Assembly (NCBI GenBank): GCA_023091735.1 | Contig: JALKBU010000605.1 | Span: 1 to 31,267, forward strand | Length of the DNA stretch: 31,267 nucleotides | Origin: Trichomonas tenax | Lineage: Eukaryota; Parabasalia; Trichomonadida; Trichomonadidae | Direction: 5' to 3' | Notes under the pieces: model-generated | Seen by the model: only the letters and a program-made list of their open reading frames with translations | What the model was told of the DNA's origin: nothing | The model's database searches: none | Position numbers and translations under genes: made by a program | In this document: positions 18,122-28,270 of the stretch, one piece after another | Layout of the letters: every line of letters begins with the position of its first letter | Numbering within the stretch: the first letter of the stretch is position 1

Positions 18122-19609
18122 CTACTCGGCTTTTTGTGGATTAAAGGAACAGTCTTTATAAACCAGTTCTTCAATGGACTCAGGCAATGAACTATGAGAA
18201 AGCTTCCTATCGAACCTGAAACCAGTAAATGCAAGAGAAATGACGTCTTGTTGGCCTTCTTCATTTTCATAATCTTCTCTTGGTTCAAACTCGTCGAAGT
18301 TCTGTGTATCAATATCAGATGTAACTGTTGGAATTATTGGAGCCTTTGATTTGTCAAGAGTTTCGAAATTAATGCCTTTGAAAAACGGATGCTTCAAACA
18401 ATCTTCAACAGAATATCTATCTTTGGCATCGCAAAGCAAGTGCTTCATCAATGAAACAGCTTCTTCAGTAACTTCTTTGCATTTTGGAAATGTCAAAGAT
18501 TTCTTCCAATGAATAATGTTGATTGCCGTGCAGTGCTGTGTTGATGACAAGAAAGGAGGCTGTCCGTACAACATTTCGTACATAATTGCGCCGACACTCC
18601 ATAAATCAACTTCTGGACCGTAAGGCTTTTTGAGAAGAACCTCAGGAGCGATATAATCAGGTGTTCCAACGGTAGAGCAGATGCAGTCACGTCTGTGAGA
18701 TGTCTTACATTGAACAGGTTTCTGAATATCAGTTGATTCTCTGCAAATTTCAGCAACTTCATCCAAAATGCTTGCAATGTTATCATCTCTGTGCTGTGGT
18801 GTTGAAAGACCATAATCAGATAATCTAACATGGCCATCTTTTGTTAATAACAAATTATCAGGTTTCACATCTCTATGAATGTAGCCAAGACTGTGCACTT
18901 CTCTCAAAGCAAGAAAAGTCTCGGCTATATAGAACCTTGCCTCTTCTATCGTTAAATATGATCTTCTGATGAGAACTGTCATCAAATCTCCACCAGGAAG
19001 ATACTCCATGACGAAATATATGTTGTAAATGTCTTGAAATGCATAGAACAACTGAACGGACCATTTATTGTCTATTCTTGCCAATAAGTCTTTCTCTGTT
19101 AATGTATTTCGAAGTTGGCCTTTAGCGATCAATTCTGATTTTTTAATTATTTTCATTGCATACACGTTCTGATCTGTCTTATCACGCACTAAATATACAT
19201 CGCCGTACTCTCCTTTGCCTATAATTTGGATTTTTTCGAATTGATCTCTTCGCAAAATTTTCCTTTTCATTCTTCTGAACTCGGAAAGCTTGCTAGCATA
19301 TGAAAGCTCCATCGAACGTCGCTGTTCGGGAGGAATATTGTAATTTTTCAAATTCTCTGAAAAACGATGCTGTGAATTATGTTCTTCATTTACTTCCTCG
19401 ATGATATTCTTGAAGTGCTCCTCCATGTATGTCTTTGCAAGTTCTGATTTTATGATTGAGCTTCGTGATATTGCAATTCTCGGTCTGGGAGAAAGAAATT
19501 CAGGAATTTCGTCTGTGATAATGATAACTTCATCATCGTCTTTCACTTTCTTCACTTCGCTTTTCTTTTTGTTACTCGAAAGTCCAAAAAGTTTGTGAAA
19601 GAAACTCAT
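18122..19609 (-). CDS. AGC-family protein kinase, NDR/LATS-like
   Basis: The protein has 495 residues. A helical, MOB-binding-like region (KSELAKTYMEEHF to KRKILRRDQFEKI, ~54-127) precedes the kinase domain. GKGEYG is at 131-136, K153, E172, HRDVKPDN at 245-252, DYG at 265-267, and STVGTPDYIAPEV at 312-324 with S312 in the place of the NDR activation-loop Ser. A long insert (~270-310) between DYG and the activation segment, partly basic, is typical of NDR/LATS kinases. The hydrophobic-motif region FTGFRFDR is at 461-468. NDR kinases with MOB proteins control morphogenesis, mitotic exit and cytokinesis. The magnesium-binding DFG is DYG here, a mild change also seen in some active kinases. A minus-strand TCACA at 19617-19621, about 10 bases upstream, fits the Initiator. 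Confidence 0.88.
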   Translation of the reverse strand: MSFFHKLFGLSSNKKKSEVKKVKDDDEVIIITDEIPEFLSPRPRIAISRSSIIKSELAKTYMEEHFKNIIEEVNEEHNSQHRFSENLKNYNIPPEQRRSMELSYASKLSEFRRMKRKILRRDQFEKIQIIGKGEYGDVYLVRDKTDQNVYAMKIIKKSELIAKGQLRNTLTEKDLLARIDNKWSVQLFYAFQDIYNIYFVMEYLPGGDLMTVLIRRSYLTIEEARFYIAETFLALREVHSLGYIHRDVKPDNLLLTKDGHVRLSDYGLSTPQHRDDNIASILDEVAEICRESTDIQKPVQCKTSHRRDCICSTVGTPDYIAPEVLLKKPYGPEVDLWSVGAIMYEMLYGQPPFLSSTQHCTAINIIHWKKSLTFPKCKEVTEEAVSLMKHLLCDAKDRYSVEDCLKHPFFKGINFETLDKSKAPIIPTVTSDIDTQNFDEFEPREDYENEEGQQDVISLAFTGFRFDRKLSHSSLPESIEELVYKDCSFNPQKAE

Positions 19610-19621
19610 TAAAAATTGTGA
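19610..19621 (-). promoter_or_regulatory. Initiator-like element of the NDR-like kinase
   Basis: On the minus strand TCACAATTTTTA leads straight into the ATG at 19609. TCACA matches TCA+1-Y-W, with a leader of about 10 bases. Confidence 0.55.
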
Positions 19622-21616
19622 ATCAAAATCCCTCAGCCTTTGATTTTATTGCATATTTGGACTCTACATATAAAACTCACTCTATTTATTTAAGACTTTC
19701 GGCAAAAATGTAATGTGACAGGAAAAATTTTGTTTTTCCAAAAATTTCTAAATGATTGTCGTCTTTTGACATCACAATCGCTATATCCTTCTCTATTTCT
19801 ATCTATACCTGGATCAATTTGCGTTCATTTGGAATTTTTTTGAAATTTAGCCAAAAAGAAGTGTATCAACTCTGGGGGTCAGAACCAGTTCAAACATGTA
19901 TCGGCAAATATAACTCTTATGTGATGCAATACATAGTTGTAATGTTAAATATATATAATATCGTTTCATATTTTTCATTAACAATTTGATATCAGCTGAT
20001 ATCAGCTTATTATTGAGTGATTAGCAATATTTATTATAAATATATCACATGCCGACAACATAATAACATATTACAAATAATACAAGCTCCTAATTGAATA
20101 AGTGTTCAGTATCTTAATTTATAAATACACGAAATCATTGCGGAGACGACAATATACATAGACGCATGCACATATGACATATTTTTAATATAATACACCA
20201 ACTTATACTCATAGCCTCCCAATAAATACGCTGAAATTATTGATTAATATAAAAATAAAGTATTCAAAAATAAAAACGATGGGAAATAGTTATTATCATA
20301 TATACTATTTTATTAATGTAAACAGTGTCAAATAAATTGTGAAAAAAAGTGATTTTTAACCTTATCTACTTTTTAAAATATGGTTTATTATAACATTTAC
20401 ATAATGCTAATTTTGCCAATTTTGGTCGCTAAAAACCAAATTGGAGAGTTAAAACGCTTCTTATTTTCGAATTTTACCTTGAATAATCATCAATGGACTT
20501 CTGTTATGAATCTCTTTGATGATTATAACAAATACATCTCACTATTATAGCGTTCGCTCGCTTATTTTTGCTAAAGTTCCAGTCGAAAAATCAAAAAATA
20601 GAAAAGAAAAAATATGCTACGCTATAATAATGAGATGTATTTGTTATAATCATCAAAGAGATTCATAACAGAAGCCCATTAATGATTTGTAATGGGTTTC
20701 TGTTTGTAATCATATGATGTCATGATTAAGTAATATCTTGCTAAGATCATGAAACAGATTGCACCACTAGAATCAGCACCCCCAAAAAGCACGTAAATGT
20801 TTCATCAGATTCGTCCAGTAAGAGGGTTTACTCGTTAAAAATCGCAAAACTCAAAAAGGTCAATGAGAAAAAAGTGGAGCCCTTCCAGCCAAAGTTATTG
20901 AGAAATGGGGTTGAAATTTTTACCATATTTTTAATCACTGTATACACAGGGCTTTCTGGTTTTCGCGTTTTCTTGAATTAACAAATTCTCCTTACGGTTA
21001 TTGCAGGGTCTGTTTCACATTTTCGGGGTCGGATTCTCACACTTTTTTTCACTTTGTAACTACAAATCTTATTATTGCACTGAACGCTTTTTATGTTAAT
21101 GATAATCATATAATATTCTATCTATATTTCATGTTCAGACAGTTTAATTCTCTAATTCCTATTCTTTGAATCAAACAAAATATATCATGCAACTTATAGG
21201 GAATCTTCACTACAGTTTAATACAATGTCATCCATTGTTAATAGCTTTATCAGTAGACGATGAAAACAGGATCCTCATCATCTTGAAAATGCATGATTTT
21301 GTTTTAAAAAAAACAATGTTTGATAATATGATGCAATGATATTGCAATTCTTGCAGGAGCATAATATATTAGATAGCGCGTGTTTTAGTTGGATCTTATA
21401 TATTATATTTAATGATTTTTTGATAATTTTATTTTTGGGAAATTTTTCCCCAATTTACCAAACTTCACTCAAACTCAACTCCTTTTGGACTTTTTAGTTA
21501 TTACTCAATAGACATTTATAGCCCTACAGCTACTAGTTCTACACCCAAAATTGCAATATGAATCAATGATGTTTTGATGATGTTTTTTTTTATGGAGACA
21601 TTTCAAGTATTGAAAA
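19622..21616. other. 2-kb intergenic region with inverted repeats and a G+C-richer remnant
   Basis: It contains a perfect 18-base palindrome TGATATCAGCTGATATCA at 19987-20004, a small hairpin CCAATTTTGGT/ACCAAATTGG near 20416-20444, the long inverted repeat listed separately, and a G+C-richer stretch at 20745-20981. That stretch is open for 78 codons without an ATG (for example VEPFQPKLLRNGVEIFTIF) and may be a gene remnant. A 77-codon TTG-started frame at 19756-19989 is not convincing. Confidence 0.45.
20488..20684. repeat. 66-base inverted repeat (foldback / MITE-like element)
   Basis: The left arm 20488-20553 and right arm 20619-20684 are reverse complements over 66 bases with about three mismatches, separated by 65 bases rich in A and T. 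The arms include CTTCTGTTATGAATCTCTTT and its complement. No clear target-site duplication is visible and no transposase is encoded. It could be a non-autonomous transposon or the source of a hairpin RNA. Confidence 0.8.
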
Positions 21617-23326
21617 ATGAAGTTAAAAAAAAGAAATAAGATGAACAGTGATAATATATCCATCCAGTGGTTATACAGATATGTACAAGATGTATTAGAA
21701 AGCACAGAATTGCTTGACCACGAACTCCTCCAAAAATTGACGCTATAAACTATTGAAATAAGTGTTAAACAAAATTTTGAGAAGATTTTGTTCATGGATT
21801 TCGATGTTAAAGCTGAGGAAAACATGATTGCGATGTTGGAAACTCTCAAAGAGAAGGACATCGACACTATGTTCCAGTTAATTATCGATAATTTCGATCT
21901 CACGAATGAACAAATTATTTTTATGCTTTCAAGGAACATCTATCATGTCGCATACGCAAATCCACGCTATATCCTTGAGTTTGTCAAACTTGCAGTCAAA
22001 ATAAACGATCATCTTCCTGATGATATAAGAAAAATTTGGGAAGATGCATTGACAATACCCATTGTTATTGTGAATTACGATGATCCTTCTGATCCTGAGA
22101 ACTCCTCAATATACCCTGTCGTCTCATCACACGAGTCATTGTATCTTTTCGGATTTCTCGCTCATTTCAAGATTGTCAAGTTCACTGATCACTTGAATTC
22201 CATCTTTAAATTGTTCGACGGAAAGTCATCATTCCAAAAGATGTCAATTTTTAACGCTATGATTCCATTATTGTGTTCATGTGCAAAAACGATCGATAGG
22301 AACTGTCCAACACTTATGAAACAGCTAAAAAGATACCTTATGAAGAAGAAACCTGTGATTTTGAATGAATTGGAGAACATTTTGAAGATCCCGGGTGATG
22401 AAGATGTTTTAGTCACTCCTTGCATGAGAAGACCATTTGAAACATTATCACAGCCATTCATTTCGCAAGAAGCAGTGTTACAAATTGCTATAAGTAATGA
22501 TGATGATCAATATATAATGGATTATTTCTCTAATCCAGAAAACGATGTTTCAATGATCCTGCAGCCATCCATTTGCACTCCGAGTGATTTCCTTATCAGA
22601 GAAGTTCCAATTCTTCATTTTTCTGCGTTTTATGGAGCTTTTAAGTGTTTCAGATTTTTGCTTTCAAATGGAGCAAACGTTAAAGTAAAAGAGGAAAGTG
22701 ACGACCATTTCGGCCTCGATTTCTTTGCTACAGCAAGTGGAAACATTGAGATCTTCAGAATATCAGAAAGAAAAACAGGAGGAAACATTCCACAGGCTTT
22801 ATATGCAACTGTTTGCTTCTGGGAATGGGATGTTTGCAGATGGATCATTGAGAATCGCAGCCCAGTCTACACAAGAGATCTGATGATTGCTGCCGCTTCA
22901 ACTAACAATATCAAGATGGTTAAGTTCTTTGTCAACAAAGGAGTTACCTTCTGGGGTGAAGAAAACGAAGTCAATGGTGATGGAGAGTTTGATGTTGATG
23001 AAGAAATTCACAAAGTTGAAGCTGGAGAAGAATACGATGAGGAAGATGAAGACTCAACACCTCTCGAGATCGCCTGCCAATGGGATTGCATGTCAATCGT
23101 TCACATCTTCTGCCAGAGCCTTTCAAACATGCCGCGCGAATTGTTTAGACGATCTTTCATGACAGCAATCGAAGCATCATCAATCGATGTTCTCCAATAC
23201 CTCAGCGCCAATTATCCACAATTAATCAATAAGGAATTAATCGCAAGCGCAATGAAGAGCGCAAAGGAAAACGGTTTAACAAAGCCTCAATCATATCTTC
23301 AAGAATTATTCGCATCACTTCTTTAA
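21617..23326 (+). CDS. Ankyrin-repeat protein, with a coding-like 5' extension broken by a TAA
   Basis: The intact reading frame from ATG 21794 gives 511 residues. N-terminal ~270 residues are helical and resemble the capping region of trichomonad ankyrin proteins. Divergent ankyrin repeats follow from ~270: LHFSAFYGAFKCFRFLLSNG, LYATVCFWEWDVCRWIIENR, LMIAAASTNNIKMVKFFVNK, an acidic insert (EEYDEEDEDS) at ~400-420, then LEIACQWDCMSIVHIF and FMTAIEASSIDVLQYL. The same frame is coding-like further upstream: ATG at 21617 or 21641 reads SIQWLYRYVQDVLESTELLD and meets TAA at 21746-21748, then continues open into the 21794 start. No Initiator fits the 21794 ATG. The gene may therefore be a recent loss of its N-terminus, a readthrough case, or a true start at 21794. 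Ankyrin proteins of this kind are protein-binding; the partner is unknown. Confidence 0.7.
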
Positions 23327-23539
23327 TATATATTCAATACTTGTTATTTTAAAAAACATAACATCTATCTAAACTTATGTGCGAAAAATGATGCTGGATG
23401 ACCAAATAATTTCTAAACATCTCACTTAATTTTTCAATGAGTTCTCTCAATTTCCGATAGTATCATTTTTTGCCCATCAGTTTAATTATTAACATGAACA
23501 AACAAACAATTTTTTACTAATATATATTAAATAACAATG

Positions 23540-26500
23540 TTAAAATACGAAATTAAAAGATGCAACATCTTCACGTATTTTCATTAAAACTTGTTCTGTA
23601 TTATCATTGACTTTGATTTTTCGTGATGGAGATCTGACCTCAGATATCTTAAGCATATGTCTTGTTCTGTCATCCATTAACTTATACGGGATTGGTTTAA
23701 TCTCTTCTTGAGGCCCATAATTCATGATTCTAAGAAGAGGATACTTCAGCCTTGAAGGAGGTTCTGCTGATGAAGTTCTGTGTTTCTTTTCAACTTTGCT
23801 CTTTGAAAATGTGCTGAATGCTTTATGCTTCGTATTACGAAGATATTGATTTGGATCTGGTCCGTTTTCTGCCTTTTTCGATGGCAAAAACATCCTAACT
23901 TTAGAGTCCGATTTTGTACTGACAGAAGAACTGCTTGATGAAGATTTCTTTGAAGAAACAGAGCTCGAAGATGATCTCCTCGATCTTGCAGATTTGATTG
24001 ATTTTATCGCTTCTTCACTGATTTCTTCGCATTGAACTTCCATATCAATTGTTTCTGGTGGCTTAACTTGGAATTCTTCATTTGTAACAAGAGATATTTC
24101 TTGCATTGTTATGAAACTATCAACATCAGATTTTTCAACTCTAGTTGTCGAAACAACACTTGTGTTTTCTGTATTGGCGTTATCAAGCTGATCAATAGTT
24201 TGAGGACTTAGCGAAACTTCTGGTTGATTAATATTCGATTCTTTTTTATTCTTCAAGAACTTTTGTCTTGAAGATTTCTTGGATGATATCTTTCTTCTGA
24301 TAGAGCTTCTTGTGTCTTCTTTAGGTTCATCAACTTCAATCTTCTCAGGTGGTTTAATTTCAACAGATATTGATTTCGCTCTTTTTCCATTTTTGGACTT
24401 TGATTTTCTTCCTTTTGTTGTTTTCTTTGATTGTGATTTAGATGCATTATTATTTGGCATTTTTTGTGTAATTTTTTCTGGTTCTTGAAGTTTCTTTGGA
24501 GCTGCATTATTTGTGACACTGAAATCAAAATGAGGCCTTCTTGGATCTTCACTCTTAATTCTGATTTCCAAAAGAGGATGTTCAATGTTAAATCCACTCA
24601 AGAGTGAATTAAATTGAGGAACGGCTTCAACATTGTTTTTAGGAGTCATTGATATATCTTTGAATTGTGTTGCCGACATTCTCATGTTTTCTGTTGAACT
24701 CGATGATTTCAGTCTTTTAGCGCTTTCTAAAGCAGTTGGATTTGTTGTTAAAAGACTGCTTCCTGTCTTGCTTGTCTTGAAAACAGAAGCATCTGATCTT
24801 ATTCTCTTTCGAGTTGATTTCATTGATATTATTGCTGAATCAGTACTCATATCATCATTACTTATATCTGATTTTCTATAAACAATGCTGTTGAAACTTG
24901 GCTGTGCAGATAATAGTTTCTGCATTGGTTTTTCTTTAGGTTTCCATTCTCCGTTCCATTTTCTGGTCTCTACAAAATAACTTTTTGTAAAAACTTCTTC
25001 ATCAACAATTAATTCATCAAATTGGTTATAGCAAACTTCAAATATTTGATTTACTCGATTTGCTCTGCTTTGATTTCTGTTTTCTTCTTTAAAATCATCA
25101 ACTTTCTTCGATTTTTGGACTTCAAATGTTCTATTTACGTTGAAAACATTTTGAGATTTTTCTTTTCTTCTTTTGTTTTCCGATTTTTGTTCTTTGGCGA
25201 TTAATGGATTCTTTCTGATATCGAAATGATCCAAATCTGTTTTAAATTTTTCTAATCTTGATGGAAATATATAAGAACTGTCGATTAAAAACAAAGATTC
25301 GAAAGCAGAAACAATTAAAGAACCTGTTCCATCGAAGAATGCACAGGCAGTGATTTGGAATGGTAATGTTAACTTTGCAATGAGTTCAAGCATTTCACTG
25401 TAAACATAGATTTCGCCATTATTCAGAAAGCACAAAATTGCATGTCTTGTTGTGCAATAATCTAATTTCGCGATCTCTAATTTTTCTGATAAATAACTGA
25501 CTTCTGAATGTGGAGTTACTTTTGCAATAACATCTAATTGAGGGACTGTTCTTATTTCTAATTTTGTTGATGATAATCCACAAACCATTGTATCTTGATT
25601 TATCATCATCATATTTGTTATATCAGGAGCAAATTTATGCGTTATTACTCTTCGCGATTTGATATCGAAGATATAAATCTCTTTGAATGTTGCCAATAAA
25701 ACAATGTTTTGATGAAAACATGTTAAAGCAAAATTAATGTTTTGGATGCTTAAATAGAAGTTCTCTGTTATTTCTAATGATTTTAAATTCATTATATGGC
25801 AATGTGATGATTTTTGAATGATCATTGCTTCACTGTCTGAGATTTGTATCATTGCGCAATTCTTGTTATGTGGTATATCAAAGGAATCGAATTGATAATC
25901 AATGAAACTTCGCTTTGATAAAGCATTGAATATTGTTTTTGCGGTTTCATTTTTGTTCTTTTCGTTGTTATTATAAACGACAACTAATTTATCATTGATC
26001 AAGAACAAAAATCTTTCTATTTGTTCAGCTTTGATGTAATCTTTTCCATCAACGAGAACATCTCTAAAATAAAGATATTTCTCGATTGGCGTTGAATATT
26101 GGATCGATTCGATTCCAAATATTGTCGATTTCTCTGTTGGATTAAATATTGAGAAAGCTCCATCAATAGTCATATTCATGATAACTGCGGACTCCGATAA
26201 TGATGGTTTTCGTGTCAATTCAACTGACCATGATGCTCCTGAGAAGTAAGACTTAAGAAATATGTGAACGTCGAAGAGAATAACATTCATATTCATCATA
26301 ATCAATAACAAATTTCCAAATGAAAAAACGTATTTTGGGGCATCATCGAGTTGCTTTTGAACAACAACAGAAAGACTTCTGATACAGTAGATCATTATCA
26401 TTCCACTGGAATCAACCGAAAGAATGAAATTCTTTTCGAATAAGCCACAATAAAGCAAAGTAATGTTCGTCATGTGATATTTTTGAGAATCTGTGACAAC

Positions 26501-27241
26501 TGAAAATTTCGTTTGTGTTACTGTGACATTTCCGCTTTCATCGGCTATAGATATCGAATCTGTCTCAGGAAAGTAAGAAACGAAGGAGATTGGAGTTGTT
26601 GTGATGTTAATTAACTTATTGATTAATTCTCCATTGTAATCATGTATATAAATCGAATTTCCAAGCCAAACCACCACATGCTCTTTCTCAAATATAGGAA
26701 TTGGGCTCCTTTTGACTGAGAAAAGGTCGGATTGGTATTTTTCGCATATTTTAGAGAAATTGAAGGCCTCTGGTTGTGGTGTGGCGTGTGCTGCGGAGTA
26801 TGGCATGTCAATTTTAGTAAACATAAGGCCTTGTCCTGATGAAATTAGCGTGGATGAACGTTTGAAGTAGAAAAAATTCGTAATTATCTTATTTGAGAAT
26901 GGTAAATTGTGCACTATGACTTTGTAAGGTGGTTTAACTTTAATGAAATGTAATTGCGTTGAATTTTCAACGTATGCGATAATTTGATTGAATTCTGGAA
27001 CGTAACCAATGCCAATACACGACAAAAACATTTGATGATAGAGTTTTATCGGTGACCATATCATCAAATACGTTCCATCTGAAGAAGCTAACATATCATC
27101 TTTCAATTTACAGATACAACGTATTTTTTTCTTGTGATGCTGAATGCATTTCTGCTCTTTGAGCCCAAACTGTAACATTGTGGGAATATGTTTCGAATAT
27201 TCGCTGCCGACATCGAGATCAGAAGTGCGCATCGCGCACAT
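23540..27241 (-). CDS. WD40-repeat protein with long basic Ser/Lys-rich tail
   Basis: The protein has 1233 residues; ATG codons at 27241 and 27232 are both possible starts. Residues ~40-660 show degenerate WD40/beta-propeller repeats, best seen in IRCICKLKDDMLASSDGTYL-MIW near the start and in recurring hydrophobic strands such as SIYIHDYNGELI, FILSVDSSGMIMIY and IYVYSEMLELIAKL; two propellers would fit the length. Residues ~680-1233 are hydrophilic and probably disordered: a charged segment (QKSENKRRKEKSQN), a Lys-rich patch (KKTTKGRKSKSKNGKRAK), a Ser-rich stretch (RRSSSSSVSSKKSSSSSSSV), and a conserved-looking end (DPNQYLRNTKHKAF, then SEVRSPSRKIKV). The basic tail suggests nuclear or cytoskeletal binding, but no specific family is recognised. 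It is convergent with the ankyrin gene, with 213 bases between. Confidence 0.7.
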   Translation of the reverse strand: MCAMRTSDLDVGSEYSKHIPTMLQFGLKEQKCIQHHKKKIRCICKLKDDMLASSDGTYLMIWSPIKLYHQMFLSCIGIGYVPEFNQIIAYVENSTQLHFIKVKPPYKVIVHNLPFSNKIITNFFYFKRSSTLISSGQGLMFTKIDMPYSAAHATPQPEAFNFSKICEKYQSDLFSVKRSPIPIFEKEHVVVWLGNSIYIHDYNGELINKLINITTTPISFVSYFPETDSISIADESGNVTVTQTKFSVVTDSQKYHMTNITLLYCGLFEKNFILSVDSSGMIMIYCIRSLSVVVQKQLDDAPKYVFSFGNLLLIMMNMNVILFDVHIFLKSYFSGASWSVELTRKPSLSESAVIMNMTIDGAFSIFNPTEKSTIFGIESIQYSTPIEKYLYFRDVLVDGKDYIKAEQIERFLFLINDKLVVVYNNNEKNKNETAKTIFNALSKRSFIDYQFDSFDIPHNKNCAMIQISDSEAMIIQKSSHCHIMNLKSLEITENFYLSIQNINFALTCFHQNIVLLATFKEIYIFDIKSRRVITHKFAPDITNMMMINQDTMVCGLSSTKLEIRTVPQLDVIAKVTPHSEVSYLSEKLEIAKLDYCTTRHAILCFLNNGEIYVYSEMLELIAKLTLPFQITACAFFDGTGSLIVSAFESLFLIDSSYIFPSRLEKFKTDLDHFDIRKNPLIAKEQKSENKRRKEKSQNVFNVNRTFEVQKSKKVDDFKEENRNQSRANRVNQIFEVCYNQFDELIVDEEVFTKSYFVETRKWNGEWKPKEKPMQKLLSAQPSFNSIVYRKSDISNDDMSTDSAIISMKSTRKRIRSDASVFKTSKTGSSLLTTNPTALESAKRLKSSSSTENMRMSATQFKDISMTPKNNVEAVPQFNSLLSGFNIEHPLLEIRIKSEDPRRPHFDFSVTNNAAPKKLQEPEKITQKMPNNNASKSQSKKTTKGRKSKSKNGKRAKSISVEIKPPEKIEVDEPKEDTRSSIRRKISSKKSSRQKFLKNKKESNINQPEVSLSPQTIDQLDNANTENTSVVSTTRVEKSDVDSFITMQEISLVTNEEFQVKPPETIDMEVQCEEISEEAIKSIKSARSRRSSSSSVSSKKSSSSSSSVSTKSDSKVRMFLPSKKAENGPDPNQYLRNTKHKAFSTFSKSKVEKKHRTSSAEPPSRLKYPLLRIMNYGPQEEIKPIPYKLMDDRTRHMLKISEVRSPSRKIKVNDNTEQVLMKIREDVASFNFVF

Positions 27242-27401
27242 ACGTTTAAAAATTTTCGTTAAAATTTTAGCTATTCAAAATATAACCTTATGATTATAAA
27301 ATCTGGGAACATCTTCAGTTTTATTTTGACATGTAAAGTGTCGGATGTCAAAAGACGATTCATAAGGATTTTTAGATTAGTTGTTCTGTTTGTTCCTTTT
27401 C

Positions 27402-27584
27402 ATGTTAGTCGTACCTTAAAATATTATATGTGGATAATAATAAACAAATGATGCGAAATAATTTTGAAGAAACAATCCAAATATAGTGATTATATGATAT
27501 AGAAAAGAATAAATTAGATGTGTTACAAATTCACATCAAAATATGGAATTTTCCACATCTAATATTCTAAGGTACGACTAACAT
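27402..27584. mobile_element. 183-base MITE-like element with 33-base terminal inverted repeats
   Basis: The ends 27402-27434 and 27552-27584 are reverse complements with two mismatches and begin ATGTTAGTCGTACCTTA. The 117-base interior is A/T-rich and non-coding. No clear target-site duplication is visible. Size and structure fit a non-autonomous DNA transposon; a hairpin RNA source or a chromosome-structural inverted repeat is possible. The rest of 27242-27401 is plain intergenic sequence upstream of the WD40 gene. Confidence 0.65.
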
Positions 27585-27623
27585 TTGTTTACTAAATATT
27601 ATTGATTGATTACATATCATCAT

Positions 27624-28270
27624 GGAAATCAAATGTGATTAATTAATTGGATATAATAATGGAAATCAAATGTGATTAATTGATTATATAACATAATGGA
27701 AATCAAATGTGAATAATTGATTATATGTTGTAATGGAAATCAAATGTGAATTATTGATTAGATAACAGAATAGAGATCAAACGTAATTTATTGACTCCAG
27801 AACATAATAATGGATATCAAATGTAATAGAATGATTTTATATCATAATGATAACCAAAATTTAATGATTCGTTAATCTCACGTTGACATCTGCTCCATGT
27901 TCAACGAGGCATTGAACTATTTCAAAGGATTTTTCTTCAACAGCGATTGATAATGGAGTCGCACATCATAATTATAATCCCATATTATTGAGTGATTTTA
28001 TATCACAAAGGAAATCAAATGTGATTAATTGATTCATTATCAAAATGGAAATCAAATTTCATTGATCAATATTATATCATAATGGAAATCAAATGTGATT
28101 ATTTTATTAATTTCACATTGACGTCTGCTCCATGCTCAACGAGATATTGAACAATTTCAATGGTTTTTCTTTAGCTGCAATTGATAATGGAGTCATAAAT
28201 CAATATTATAATCAAATGTTATTGATTGATTTCATATCATAATGGAAATCAAAAGTGATTGCTGAACGGT
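27624..28270. repeat. 37-base minisatellite interleaved with ankyrin fragments
   Basis: Units containing GGAAATCAAATGTGATT or close variants start at 27624, 27661, 27698, 27735, 27772, 27812 and 27849, then 28010, 28047 and 28084, and 28244. The period is 37 bases within each block, with one 40-base step. Blocks are separated by ankyrin-coding fragments on the minus strand. 37 is not a multiple of three, so each added unit shifts any reading frame. Confidence 0.85.

Noticed and set aside
19756..19989. 77-codon frame starting TTG
   Set aside because: No ATG start and no coding character; lies in repeat-bearing intergenic DNA.
21505..21939. 144-codon minus-strand frame
   Set aside because: It overlaps the coding-like 5' extension and start of the ankyrin gene on the other strand, which has clear protein features.
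27361..28270. CRISPR-like array
   Set aside because: The 37-base units are tandem without unique spacers, and the genome is eukaryotic; it is a minisatellite.
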